The position numbers and the translations under genes were made by a program. From the NCBI RefSeq assembly GCF_003121485.1, contig NZ_QAVX01000001.1, positions 124,001-188,000 on the forward strand: a DNA stretch of 64,000 nucleotides, read 5' to 3'. Below, piece after piece: positions 28,012-36,344 of the stretch (positions are counted from its first letter, which is position 1; every line of letters begins with the position of its first letter). The notes under the pieces were generated by a model. It made no database searches, was not told the DNA's origin, and was given only the letters and a program-made list of their open reading frames with translations. The stretch comes from Dyella sp. C11 (lineage in GTDB: Bacteria > Pseudomonadota > Gammaproteobacteria > Xanthomonadales > Rhodanobacteraceae).

Positions 28012-28920
28012 ATGACCAGCCGTTTCCATGAGTACCTGGAACTGACCAAGCCGCGCGTCGTTGCGCTGCTGGTGTTCTGCGCGGTCATTGGCATGTTTCT
28101 CGCCGTGCCCGGCATTCCGCCGTGGCGCGCGCTGGTGTTCGGCACGCTCGGCATCTGGATGGCGTCGGGTTCGGCGGCGGCGTTCAATCACCTGATCGAT
28201 CAGCGCATCGACAAGGTGATGGCGCGCACCGCGCATCGTCCCCTGGCCACTGGCCATCTCAAGCCGAAACAGGTGCTCACCTTCGCGCTGGCGCTTGGCG
28301 CGTTGTCGATGGTGATCCTGGTGTTGCTGGTGAATCCGCTCACGGCGTTGCTCACGTTCGCCGGCCTGATCGGTTATGCGGTGATCTACACCGCGTACCT
28401 CAAGCGCGCGACGCCGCAGAACATCGTGATCGGCGGATTGGCGGGTGCGATTCCGCCGGTGCTGGGCTGGACGGCCGTCACGGGAGAGCTGCACGCGTTC
28501 GCGCTGCAGTTGTGCCTGATCATCTTCGTGTGGACGCCACCGCATTTCTGGGCGCTGGCCATTTTCCGTCGCGATGATTATTCACGCGCGCAGGTGCCGA
28601 TGTTGCCGGTGACGCATGGCGTAGTGTTCACGCGCTGGCATGTGCTGTTCTACACGATTCTGCTGGTGCTGGTGACGCTGTTGCCGGCGCTGACGGGTTA
28701 TAGCGGGATGGTGTATCTGGGTGGTGCGGCGGTTTTGGGTGCGGGTTTTCTTTACTACGCCATTCGCTTGCTCAATCCGCCGGATGAGTTTTTCGCGATG
28801 AAGGTGTTCAACTATTCCATCGTGTACCTGATGGCGTTGTTTGCGTTTTTGCTGGTGGATCACTGGGTGATGGAGCCGCTGGTGCAGCATCAGGGCGTGG
28901 TGTTCGAGCGCACCACCTGA
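28012..28920 (+). CDS. ctaB: Protoheme IX farnesyltransferase (heme O synthase)
   Basis: UbiA-type prenyltransferase that adds farnesyl to heme B, making heme O for CtaA; 302 aa, about nine TM helices. Motifs: [12 protein letters not shown], the Asp-rich [48 protein letters not shown], and [20 protein letters not shown] at 28012, two bases after the ctaA stop; the longer open frame to 27559 overlaps ctaA and is a shadow. Last gene of the assembly operon. Confidence 0.97.
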   Translation: MTSRFHEYLELTKPRVVALLVFCAVIGMFLAVPGIPPWRALVFGTLGIWMASGSAAAFNHLIDQRIDKVMARTAHRPLATGHLKPKQVLTFALALGALSMVILVLLVNPLTALLTFAGLIGYAVIYTAYLKRATPQNIVIGGLAGAIPPVLGWTAVTGELHAFALQLCLIIFVWTPPHFWALAIFRRDDYSRAQVPMLPVTHGVVFTRWHVLFYTILLVLVTLLPALTGYSGMVYLGGAAVLGAGFLYYAIRLLNPPDEFFAMKVFNYSIVYLMALFAFLLVDHWVMEPLVQHQGVVFERTT

Positions 28921-28935
28921 CGCGACGCCTTAGCT

Positions 28936-28958
28936 CCCTCTCCCCTTCGGGGAGAGGG
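28936..28958. repeat. CCCTCTCCCC palindrome, copy A
   Basis: Perfect 10-bp hairpin (CCCTCTCCCC/GGGGAGAGGG) followed by TTGGGGTGAG. Just after ctaB, so it can also end that operon. An oppositely oriented copy is at 29474-29505. Confidence 0.85.
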
Positions 28959-29086
28959 TTGGGGTGAGTCCCGGAAAGGGGATAAAGGTCGGGTGCTCGC
29001 GATAGAGTTTCTATCGTTCATCACCATCCTCGATATGGCGTCTCTACCCCTCTCCGTCATCCTAGCGATGACACTTCTACCCCTCA

Positions 29087-29117
29087 CCGTCATTCCCGCG
29101 AAGGCGGGAATCCAGTG
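29087..29117. repeat. CGTCATTCCCGC repeat (single copy)
   Basis: The unit CCGTCATTCCCGC-GAAG-GCGGGAATCCAGTG contains a GC stem TTCCCGC/GCGGGAA. The same unit recurs as an inverted pair at 33088-33179. Known as a common dispersed intergenic repeat in beta- and gammaproteobacteria. Confidence 0.88.
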
Positions 29118-29571
29118 ACTTGGCCTTTGCTTTCTCGCTCGGTCGAAGCGATTCCGCAACTTGGCTCACCTGCCGCGGGCTTCCGGCCTCCTGCCGGAGG
29201 CCGGGTCACTTTCTCTTGCTTGCCCAAGAGAAAGTAACCAAAGAGAAGGGCACCCCGGATGACGCGCCTTCCGGGCTTTCAGCCCTCCAGGTCCGCGTGC
29301 GGGCTACGGGGTTTGTCGACAGGGCATCCTGCCCTGACGACAAACTGGCCGGCATCCATGCCGGCCACCCTGCGGGCTGGTCCTTCACCCGCACGCCGCT
29401 GTCATACGGGGCCCTGAGAGCGAAGGGCCAAAGCCAAAGCAAGGTTGGTGGCGCTTTCTCGAGCACCCGCCCCTCACCCCAGCCCTCTCCCCGGAGGGGA
29501 GAGGGAGCAAACCGGGCGGGCGGGGCGTGCACACCCGGTGACGCCCCCGTCACCTTGCCGGCGACATTCCA
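29118..29571. other. Repeat-derived spacer with a non-coding open frame
   Basis: A plus-strand frame (about 29120-29584) contains the reading HFLLLAQEKVTKEKGTP and ends through the CCCTCTCCCC palindrome. This combination recurs as spurious 'hypothetical' ORFs in Xanthomonadales spacers and is treated here as repeat-derived, not a gene. Contains the short palindrome GGCCTCCTGCCGGAGGCC near 29189. Confidence 0.5.
29474..29505. repeat. CCCTCTCCCC palindrome, copy B (inverted relative to copy A)
   Basis: TCACCCCAGCCCTCTCCCC-GGA-GGGGAGAGGG. Copy A reads the same on the other strand, so the two face each other about 530 bp apart and bracket the spacer between ctaB and the mgtA leader. Confidence 0.85.
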
Positions 29572-29711
29572 TTCACCCCTCTGAACGCAACAACTTTCGC
29601 CGCCAAAAAGGGCCGCCACGGGGTTGACACTTGCGCACCGCAGCAAGACAATTCGCGCGCCACCCGGCGCGGTTCGCCGTACGTGGCCTCTGTCCTATCA
29701 ACCCAAGGCAT

Positions 29712-29828
29712 ATGGACGTTTACCCTAGTCGCAACGTCGACATCCGCGAGCATCGGGTGCCGGCATTGCTTAACAAGCTGATCTGCTGCGGCGACCGCCT
29801 GCGGTCGGCTGGCGCTTTCCTCGACTAG
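29712..29828 (+). CDS. Possible upstream ORF 1 in the mgtA leader
   Basis: A 38-codon ORF starting MDVYPSRNVDIREH and ending AGAFLD, with AAGG close before the ATG. Its stop codon lies inside the 3' strand of a 9-bp closing helix (29723-29731 with 29822-29830), so translating ribosomes would open that helix. It looks more peptide-like than random (REHRVPALLNKL), but no homologue is known to me. Could be regulatory only. Confidence 0.4.
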   Translation: MDVYPSRNVDIREHRVPALLNKLICCGDRLRSAGAFLD

Positions 29829-29830
29829 GG
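29723..29830 (+). ncRNA. Candidate structured leader RNA upstream of mgtA
   Basis: CCCTAGTCG pairs perfectly with CGACTAGGG over a 90-base interior that holds a hairpin CGACCG-CCTG-CGGTCG at 29792-29807. No match by eye to the M-box (ykoK) or yybP-ykoY consensus. The location in a roughly 570-base leader of a Mg-transport gene suggests a cation- or translation-responsive element. This is inference from folding by eye only. Confidence 0.4.
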
Positions 29831-29848
29831 AAGACCGGCCCACCTCTG

Positions 29849-29866
29849 ACGGCGCTTCAGCGCCGT
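29849..29866 (+). promoter_or_regulatory. Hairpin just before leader ORF 2
   Basis: ACGGCGC-TTCA-GCGCCGT, a 7-bp stem. Four bases later comes the ribosome site GAGGAGAAAG of leader ORF 2. There is no T run, so it is not a simple terminator; it could occlude or expose the ribosome site or pause RNA polymerase. Confidence 0.55.
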
Positions 29867-29884
29867 TAACGAGGAGAAAGGGCC

Positions 29885-30115
29885 ATGAAGCTCCTTCGCG
29901 ATTTCTTCCGTCTGCGTGCTGCCCGCTCGGGCCGCCGTGTGGACTCCCGTTCCTGGACGATCACTGTGCCGGCCCCCCTGGCCGACGCGCAGCGTTCCCC
30001 GTCGTCCGATTCGCACCGTCTTTCCGACGCCCCGCGCGGCCATCAGGTCGCGCGCCGGCCGGAACATGCCGTTTCGCAAGCGCATCGTCATCTGCAGCTG
30101 GTATCCAGTCACTGA
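29885..30115 (+). CDS. Possible leader ORF 2 upstream of mgtA
   Basis: A 76-codon ORF beginning MKLLRDFFRLRAARSGRRVD with the strongest ribosome site of the region (GAGGAGAAAG). The first 25 residues are basic and coherent; the rest (VPAPLADAQRSPSSDSH and onward) is low-complexity. The gap to mgtA is 166 bp. It could be a sensing peptide as with mgtL/mgtP in enterobacteria, but no sequence similarity to those is seen. Coding status uncertain because alternative frames are also open here. Confidence 0.45.
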   Translation: MKLLRDFFRLRAARSGRRVDSRSWTITVPAPLADAQRSPSSDSHRLSDAPRGHQVARRPEHAVSQAHRHLQLVSSH

Positions 30116-30281
30116 TGAAGACCTCGCCGCGCATTGCGCTGCCGCGCAAGGGCTGGCCTCCGCCAGTCCCCTGGCAGCCTTTGCGGCGAAGTCCGTAGTG
30201 CACGTATTGGCGTCACGCGCGGGGTAACCCCGCCGGCTCGCTGGTCCGGCCCAGATGTCACCGATTTCACGGAAGCGAGTC

Positions 30282-32951
30282 ATGTTGAAGCACTCCACCC
30301 AGACCGTCACCGGCAAGACGGCCGGCACGAGCGCCGCCGCACCGGTGCGCGTGGCCGTTGCGCAGGAAGCGTTCCGCCACAACGAGGCGCTGTATGCGGC
30401 CCTCGATACCAGCGCCGCCGGCCTCAACGAAGAGCAGATTTCCGAGCGACTCGATCGCGACGGCGTCAACGAGGTCTCGCACGAGAAGCCGCCACACTGG
30501 TCGTTGCAGCTGCTTACCGCGTTCAAGAACCCGTTCATCATCGTGTTGCTGGTGCTGGCGGTCGTCCAGTTGCTCACCGACAGCAGCGACCTGACGGGCC
30601 CGATCATCATCGCGGTGATGGTGGGCATCAGCGTGCTTTTGAGCTTCACGCAGGAATACCGTTCGTCCAAGGCGGCCGAGAAGCTCAAGGCGATGGTGCG
30701 CAACACGGCCACCGTCACGCGTCGCGCGTCGGACGGCCACAGCGAGCGCATCGAAGTGCCGGTGGGCGAACTGGTCGCGGGCGACATCGTGCATCTCGCT
30801 GCGGGCGACATGGTGCCCGCGGACCTGCGCCTGGTTTCCGCGAAGGATCTGTTCATCAGCCAGGCCATCCTGACGGGTGAGTCGCTGCCGGTGGAGAAGT
30901 CCGCACCCGCGCACGTGCATACCGGAAGCGAACTGGAAGGCGGCCAGGCGACGGACAATCCGCTCGACCTGCCCACCGTCTGCTACATGGGCACCAACGT
31001 GGTGAGCGGCAGCGCCACGGCTGTCGTGGTGGCGACGGGTTCGCGCACGTATCTGGGTTCGCTCGCGCGGACCATCGTCGGCGAGCGCGTGCAGACCAGC
31101 TTCGATCGCGGCGTGAGCAGCGTCAGCTGGCTGCTGATCCGCTTCATGGCGGTGATGGTGCCGATCGTCTTCATCATCAATGGACTGGACAAGCACGACT
31201 GGCTGCAGGCCTTCCTGTTCGCGTTGTCGGTGGCCGTGGGCCTGACGCCCGAGATGCTGCCGCTGATCGTGACGGCGAACCTCGCCAAGGGCGCGCTCGC
31301 CATGTCCAACCGCAAGGTGGTGGTGAAGCGCCTCAACGCGATCCAGAACTTCGGTGCGATGGACGTGCTGTGCACGGACAAGACCGGCACGCTCACCCTC
31401 GACAAGATCGTGCTGGAGCGTCACCTCGACCTGTACGGCGAAGAATCGGATGAGGCGCTGGAATACGGCTACCTCAACAGCCGCTTCCAGACGGGGCTGA
31501 AGAACCTGATGGACAAGGCGGTGCTCGAGCATCGCGACCTGGAAGAAACCGCGCAGCACTACCGCATCGTCGACGAGATTCCGTTCGACTTCCAGCGCCG
31601 CCGCATGTCGGTAGTGCTGGGTAATGGCGACGGCCACGAGCTGCTGGTGTGCAAGGGCGCCGTCGAGGAAATGCTTTCCATCTGTTCGTCGGCAAAGATC
31701 GAAGGCGAGATCGTCCCGATGACGGACGAGATGCGCGCCGAGATCAAGGCGATGACGCGCGGCCTCAACGAAGACGGCCTGCGCGTGCTCGTGGTGGCCA
31801 TCAAGCAGCAGCCACCGGCAGGGCGCGCCTACGGCGTGGCCGACGAAAGCAGCCTGACTGCCGTCGGTTGCCTGGCCTTCCTCGATCCGCCGAAGGACAG
31901 TGCGGCCACCGCCATCGCGGCGCTGCATCACCACGGCGTGGAAGTGAAGGTGATCACCGGCGACAACGAAGCGGTGACGCGCAAGATCTGCCGCGAAGTG
32001 GGCCTGGATGTGGAGCACTCCGCGCAGGGCAAGCACATCGAGCCGCTGAGCGACGACGAGCTGGACGCGCTGGTAAAGCGCACCACCGTGTTCGCCAAGA
32101 TGTCGCCGCTGCAGAAGGCGCGCGTGGTGAAGTCGCTGCAGCGCCAGGGTCACACCGTGGGCTTCCTCGGCGATGGCATCAATGACGCACCGGCGCTGCG
32201 CGAAGCGGACGTGGGCATCTCGGTGGATACCGCCACCGATATCGCCAAGGAATCGGCGGACATCATCCTGCTCGAAAAGAACCTGATGGTGCTTGAGGAA
32301 GGCGTTATCGAAGGTCGCATCACCTTCGGCAACATCATCAAGTACATCAAGATGACTGCCAGCTCCAATTTCGGCAACATGTTCTCGGTGCTGGTGGCGA
32401 GCGCGTTCCTGCCGTTCCTGCCGATGCTGCCGCTGCAGATCCTGGTGTTGAACCTGCTGTACGACATCTCGCAGCTGTCCATTCCGTTCGACCGCATGGA
32501 CGACGAATACCTGCGCAAGCCGCGCAAGTGGGACGCCAGCGACATCGGCCGTTTCATGGTGTGGATCGGTCCGGTCAGCTCGATCTTCGACATCACCACG
32601 TTCCTGCTGCTGTGGTACGTGTTCGGCGCTAACTCGACGGAACACCAGTCGTTCTTCCAGTCGGGCTGGTTCATCGAGAGCCTGCTGACGCAAACGCTGA
32701 TCGTGCACATGATCCGCACGCGCCGCATTCCGTTCCTGCAGAGCATTGCGTCTGCACCGGTGCTGGCGCTGACCACGGCGATCATCATCGTCGGCATGCT
32801 GATCCCGTACATGGGCATCGGCAGCAAGATCGGCATGGTGCCGCTGCCGGGCGTGTACTTCGGCTGGCTGGCTATTACGGTGCTGACGTATTGCGTGCTG
32901 ACGCAGCTGGTGAAGCTGGTCTACATCAAACGGTACGGGCGCTGGTTGTGA
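30282..32951 (+). CDS. mgtA: Magnesium-translocating P-type ATPase
   Basis: Type IIIB P-type ATPase that imports Mg2+ at the expense of ATP, 889 aa. ATG of MLKHSTQTVT with GGA upstream. Domain order: cation N-terminal domain (AALDTSAAGLNEEQISERL), TM pair, actuator domain with TGES (ILTGESLPVEKS), TM pair with the ion-path VGLTPEMLPLIV, phosphorylation Asp in CTDKTGTLTLDK, nucleotide domain, hinge GDGINDAPALREADVGIS, then a six-TM C-terminal set (NFGNMFSVLVASAFLPFLPMLPLQIL). The long leader suggests post-initiation control. Confidence 0.96.
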   Translation: MLKHSTQTVTGKTAGTSAAAPVRVAVAQEAFRHNEALYAALDTSAAGLNEEQISERLDRDGVNEVSHEKPPHWSLQLLTAFKNPFIIVLLVLAVVQLLTDSSDLTGPIIIAVMVGISVLLSFTQEYRSSKAAEKLKAMVRNTATVTRRASDGHSERIEVPVGELVAGDIVHLAAGDMVPADLRLVSAKDLFISQAILTGESLPVEKSAPAHVHTGSELEGGQATDNPLDLPTVCYMGTNVVSGSATAVVVATGSRTYLGSLARTIVGERVQTSFDRGVSSVSWLLIRFMAVMVPIVFIINGLDKHDWLQAFLFALSVAVGLTPEMLPLIVTANLAKGALAMSNRKVVVKRLNAIQNFGAMDVLCTDKTGTLTLDKIVLERHLDLYGEESDEALEYGYLNSRFQTGLKNLMDKAVLEHRDLEETAQHYRIVDEIPFDFQRRRMSVVLGNGDGHELLVCKGAVEEMLSICSSAKIEGEIVPMTDEMRAEIKAMTRGLNEDGLRVLVVAIKQQPPAGRAYGVADESSLTAVGCLAFLDPPKDSAATAIAALHHHGVEVKVITGDNEAVTRKICREVGLDVEHSAQGKHIEPLSDDELDALVKRTTVFAKMSPLQKARVVKSLQRQGHTVGFLGDGINDAPALREADVGISVDTATDIAKESADIILLEKNLMVLEEGVIEGRITFGNIIKYIKMTASSNFGNMFSVLVASAFLPFLPMLPLQILVLNLLYDISQLSIPFDRMDDEYLRKPRKWDASDIGRFMVWIGPVSSIFDITTFLLLWYVFGANSTEHQSFFQSGWFIESLLTQTLIVHMIRTRRIPFLQSIASAPVLALTTAIIIVGMLIPYMGIGSKIGMVPLPGVYFGWLAITVLTYCVLTQLVKLVYIKRYGRWL

Positions 32952-33301
32952 GGGAAGGCGCGGTGGCTTTCTGGTTGCCGCGCTCCAAGGCCTCATGCCG
33001 GTGATGTGACACGCGATTTTTCCAGGCCTTCCTCTGGCGGCCCAGTCGGCTATTCACAACCCGGTGCCAGCGCGCATGTTTTCCTCACCGTCATTCCCGC
33101 GAAGGCGGGAATCCAGTGCCTTTTCGCTCTTCGAGCCAAAATCAACGGCGCTGGATTCCCGCCTTAGCGGGAATGACGGCCAGGGAGCCTGAGGTTTCAA
33201 GCGGTGATCGCTGCGCACTAGCGCTTTGCCACTACCAAAGACTTCCGCAAGGCATCCCATCGATGCTTTCGCGTATTCGCTTTTTAAAGGGAGGTCACGC
33301 C
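32952..33301. other. Intergenic region with repeat pair
   Basis: 350 bp after mgtA; holds the inverted CGTCATTCCCGC pair (33088-33179) and the ribosome site GGGAGG of the next gene. No gene seen. Confidence 0.6.
33088..33179. repeat. Inverted pair of CGTCATTCCCGC repeats
   Basis: Left unit at 33088-33118 (CCGTCATTCCCGC-GAAG-GCGGGAATCCAG) and right unit at 33151-33179 (CTGGATTCCCGC-CTTA-GCGGGAATGACGG) are inverted copies with 32 bases between them. This is a bipartite, miniature-element-like arrangement; the single copy is at 29087. Confidence 0.88.
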
Positions 33302-34951
33302 ATGAAAGGCACCTTCGCTCTTCTCGATATCGCCGGCTACGTCGCCCTGCTGCTGTGGGGCACGCACATGGTCACCAGCGGTGTGCTGCGTGGCTACGGC
33401 AGTGCATTGCGTCGCTGGATGGGCCGTTATCTCGGTCATCGCCCTGCCGCGCTCGGCTTCGGCGTGTGCGTCACGGCGTTGCTTCAGAGCAGCACGGCCA
33501 CGGGCTTGATGGCGACATCGTTCGCCGCCAGCGGCTTCCTGGGGCTCGCGCCGGGACTGGCCGTGATGCTCGGGGCCAACGTGGGTACGACGCTGATCGT
33601 GCAGGTGATGTCGTTCGACATCTCCATCGTGGCGCCGGTTTTGATCCTCATCGGCTTCACGGTGCACCGCCGTACCGACGATGTGAGCTATGAAAACCTC
33701 GGCCGCGTCTCCATTGGCCTTGGCCTGATGCTGCTTGCGTTGCACCTGCTGGTCGGCGCGATGGCGCCGGTGGAAAACGCCACCGTGTTGCGCGCCATTC
33801 TGCAAAGCCTGGCAAGCGAACCGGTGTTGGCCATGCTGGTGGCCGCCGTGCTCACGTGGGCCTGCCATTCCAGCGTGGCGGTGGTGCTGCTGATCGTGTC
33901 GCTGGCGACCGCAGGCGTGGTCGATGCGCCCGGTGCGCTCGCACTCGTGTTGGGCGCGAACCTGGGCGGCACCATTCCTGCCCTGATGGAAGCGCATACG
34001 CCAGTCGCACGTCGCCTGCCGATGGGTAACCTGATGGTGCGCGCGTTCGGTTGCGTGGTGTGCCTGCCCATGCTGCCGCTTATCGCGCACTGGCTGGCGC
34101 CGCTGGGGGCGTCGCCGGCGCGCATCGTGGTGAATTTCCATACGGCGTTCAACGTGGCGCTCGCACTGATCTTCATCGTGCCGGTGGAAAGCCTGGCTCG
34201 CCTGCTGGTGCGCCTGCTGCCCGAGCCGCCCAAGCCCAACGATCCGGGCGTGCCGCAGTACCTCGACGAAGGTGCGCTGGAATCGGCCAATGTGGCGCTG
34301 GCCAATGCCGCGCGCGAATCCATGCGCATGGCCGACATGGTGGAAAGCATGCTCAAGGGCCTGGTGGAAGTGTTCGGCAAGGACGATCGCGTGCGCGCCG
34401 CTGCCATCAGCCGCATGGACCCTTCGCTCGACAAGCTGGGCATGGCCATTCGCGAATACCTGGCCGATCTGGGCGGTGAAGCCCTGAACGAGGAAGACGG
34501 CGAACGCAGCCAGGAGATCCTCGCGTTCGTCATCAACATCGAACACATCGGCGACATCACGGCGAACAACCTGATGGAATTCGCCGCCAAGAAGGCCGAA
34601 CGCGGGCAGGATTTCTCCGCCGACGACATACAAGATCTTGCGGCCATGCACGCGCAAGTGATGGAAAGCCTGCGACTGGGTCTTACCGTATTTCTACGCG
34701 GTGACCTGCGTGCCGCACAACAATTGGTCGCACGCAAGGAAGCGCTGTGGCGCCTCGAGAACGAGGCCTCGGAACGCCACATCAAGGCGCTGCGCGAGCG
34801 TCGAGATGGTGGCGGCGGTGGAGACGTCTATCTGCGCATCCTGCGCGACCTCAAACGCATCCATTCGCACCTTGCAGCCCTGGCTTATCTCCCCCTGGAG
34901 CGCGCCGGCATGCTGCAGGACCGGCTGATTCGCGAGCCCGCGACGACCTGA
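33302..34951 (+). CDS. Na/Pi cotransporter family protein with PhoU-like tail
   Basis: Predicted sodium-phosphate symporter of 549 aa. ATG of MKGTFALLDI follows GGGAGG by seven bases; the frame open to 33116 crosses the repeats and is not used. Two repeated PF02690-type halves show the signatures LLQSSTATGLMATSF and ACHSSVAVVLLIVS, with GANVGTTLIVQ and GANLGGTIPALM after each. Residues from about 340 onward form the PhoU-like helical domain (RESMRMADMVESMLKGLVEVF; IEHIGDITANNLME). Known relatives move phosphate; in some bacteria they function in efflux or phosphate sensing. Confidence 0.93.
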   Translation: MKGTFALLDIAGYVALLLWGTHMVTSGVLRGYGSALRRWMGRYLGHRPAALGFGVCVTALLQSSTATGLMATSFAASGFLGLAPGLAVMLGANVGTTLIVQVMSFDISIVAPVLILIGFTVHRRTDDVSYENLGRVSIGLGLMLLALHLLVGAMAPVENATVLRAILQSLASEPVLAMLVAAVLTWACHSSVAVVLLIVSLATAGVVDAPGALALVLGANLGGTIPALMEAHTPVARRLPMGNLMVRAFGCVVCLPMLPLIAHWLAPLGASPARIVVNFHTAFNVALALIFIVPVESLARLLVRLLPEPPKPNDPGVPQYLDEGALESANVALANAARESMRMADMVESMLKGLVEVFGKDDRVRAAAISRMDPSLDKLGMAIREYLADLGGEALNEEDGERSQEILAFVINIEHIGDITANNLMEFAAKKAERGQDFSADDIQDLAAMHAQVMESLRLGLTVFLRGDLRAAQQLVARKEALWRLENEASERHIKALRERRDGGGGGDVYLRILRDLKRIHSHLAALAYLPLERAGMLQDRLIREPATT

Positions 34952-35001
34952 CGTAAGCCTCATTCCCTATCGTACTCATCCTGTAACGGAGCAACGGCAC
35001 A

Positions 35002-35079
35002 TTGGACCCGGACCCATCGACTGACATCGAACAATTTGCTGACGACGTCGACCCCGTTCCTGCGTTCGCTCCTGTCTGA
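35002..35079 (+). CDS. Possible acidic/proline-rich leader peptide before the RND operon
   Basis: A 25-codon ORF with TTG start, beginning (M)DPDPSTDIEQFADD and ending DPVPAFAPV; GGAG lies ten bases upstream. Its stop is 4 bases before a strong hairpin (35084-35125). N-terminal Asp/Pro alternation is the feature that makes enterobacterial MgtL (MEPDPTPLP) destabilise ribosomes, so this could sense conditions that affect the ribosome. The non-ATG start lowers confidence. Confidence 0.4.
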   Translation: MDPDPSTDIEQFADDVDPVPAFAPV

Positions 35080-35083
35080 GTGA

Positions 35084-35125
35084 ACCCGCACGCGGCGGCC
35101 GGCATCGGCAGAGCCGCGAGCGGGT
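35084..35125 (+). promoter_or_regulatory. Attenuator-like hairpin upstream of RND adaptor
   Basis: ACCCGCACGCGGC pairs with GCCGCGAGCGGGT over 13 positions with one mismatch and a 16-nt loop. A second hairpin GGCACC-CTTCA-GGTGCC follows at 35134-35150. No T run follows either. A ribosome stopping at the leader ORF would overlap the first stem, the geometry seen in translational or Rho-dependent attenuation. Confidence 0.5.
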
Positions 35126-35234
35126 CATGCGACGGCACCCTTCAGGTGCCACGCGCTATCCCTTCGCTATGGCTGCTTCATGGTTCCACGGCCGTGACGG
35201 GCAGCTGCATGCCAAGTATTTGCAGGGACACCTC

Positions 35235-36344
35235 ATGACGTACCGACTGACCCCACTCTTCCTTGTCGTCGCCACTTTGTCGCTGGCGGCTTGTTCTCAC
35301 CACGCCGACGAGCAGGCGCCGCCGCCCGCCGTGGTAGACGACCATGGCGTGCTGCGCGTGCCCGATGGCTCGCCGCTGCGCAAGGCACTCACCGTGGCAC
35401 CTGTAGAGATGCGCGAGGCGCCGCACGCACGCGTGTTTCCTGCCACGGTGGAGTCCGATCCCACGCGCACGGCGAACGTAGTGGCGCCACTCACCGGCCG
35501 TATCACCGAGCTGAAGGTGGGCCTGGGTGATCACGTGGAGCGGAACCAGTTGCTTGCCGTGATCGAGTCGGGCGACATGGCGCAGGCCTATGCGGATGTC
35601 GCCAAGGCGAACGACGCGCTGGCACTGGCGAAGAAGGGCATGGATCGCGCACGCGGCGTGCAACAGGCCGGTGGCAACGCGGTGAAGGATCTGGAAGCGG
35701 CGCAGAGCAACTACAACCAGGCGCAGGCGGAGCTCGATCGCGCGCAGACGCGGCTGCAGTCGATCAACAGCGGTGGTCAGGGCGGAACGTCTCGCAGCAT
35801 TCGCATCACCTCGCCGGTCAGCGGCTATGTCACGGCGCTGTCCGTGGCGCCCGGCACGTACGCCAACGACACCACCACGCCCTTGATGACCGTGGCCGAC
35901 ATCGACTCGGTGTGGATCACTGCCAACGTGCCTGAATCCGACGTGGGCGGCATCGCCAAGGGGCAGGCGGTGGATGCCACCTTGTCCGCCTATCCCGACC
36001 AGGTGTTCCACGGAAAAGTGGGTTTCATCAGCCAGGTGCTGCAGTCGGATACGCGTCGCGACATGGTGCGCGCCGTATTCGCCAATACGGATGGACGTCT
36101 GAAACCCAACATGTTCGCCAAGGCCAGCATTGCCGTGCCGCAACCGGCCCAGGTGTTCGTGCCCGAATCATCGCTGCTGATGAACAACGACAACACCACG
36201 GTGTTCGTGGAGGTGTCGCCGTGGGCGTTCGAGCGCCGCGCGGTGGAGTTGAGCTACGACGAAACTGCGGGTGCGCGCGTGGTGAAAGGCCTCAAGGCCG
36301 GCGACCGCGTGGTGGTGAAGGGCGGAGTGTTGCTCAATGATTAA
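35235..36344 (+). CDS. Efflux RND periplasmic adaptor lipoprotein (CusB/CzcB type)
   Basis: Membrane-fusion subunit of a tripartite pump, 369 aa. ATG of MTYRLTPLFL with AGGGA upstream; lipobox LSLAAC. Order: barrel-sandwich/lipoyl half (VVAPLTGRITELKVGLGDHVERNQLLAVIES), alpha-hairpin (VAKANDALALAKKGMDRARG and AAQSNYNQAQAELDRAQTRL), second lipoyl half (IRITSPVSGYVTALSVAPGTYAN), beta-barrel and membrane-proximal domains. No His-rich metal-binding extension like that of some CzcB proteins. The last 8 bases overlap the pump gene. Confidence 0.93.
   Translation: MTYRLTPLFLVVATLSLAACSHHADEQAPPPAVVDDHGVLRVPDGSPLRKALTVAPVEMREAPHARVFPATVESDPTRTANVVAPLTGRITELKVGLGDHVERNQLLAVIESGDMAQAYADVAKANDALALAKKGMDRARGVQQAGGNAVKDLEAAQSNYNQAQAELDRAQTRLQSINSGGQGGTSRSIRITSPVSGYVTALSVAPGTYANDTTTPLMTVADIDSVWITANVPESDVGGIAKGQAVDATLSAYPDQVFHGKVGFISQVLQSDTRRDMVRAVFANTDGRLKPNMFAKASIAVPQPAQVFVPESSLLMNNDNTTVFVEVSPWAFERRAVELSYDETAGARVVKGLKAGDRVVVKGGVLLND

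Noticed and set aside
29120-29584. 154-codon plus-strand frame after ctaB
   Set aside because: Made of intergenic repeat sequence (including the CCCTCTCCCC palindrome) that recurs as false ORFs; no ribosome site.
29712-29885. Known M-box or yybP-ykoY riboswitch
   Set aside because: The conserved core sequences of those classes were not found by eye; left as an unnamed candidate.
29825-30976. 383-codon minus-strand frame across the mgtA start
   Set aside because: Ser/Thr-rich antisense shadow of mgtA and its leader.
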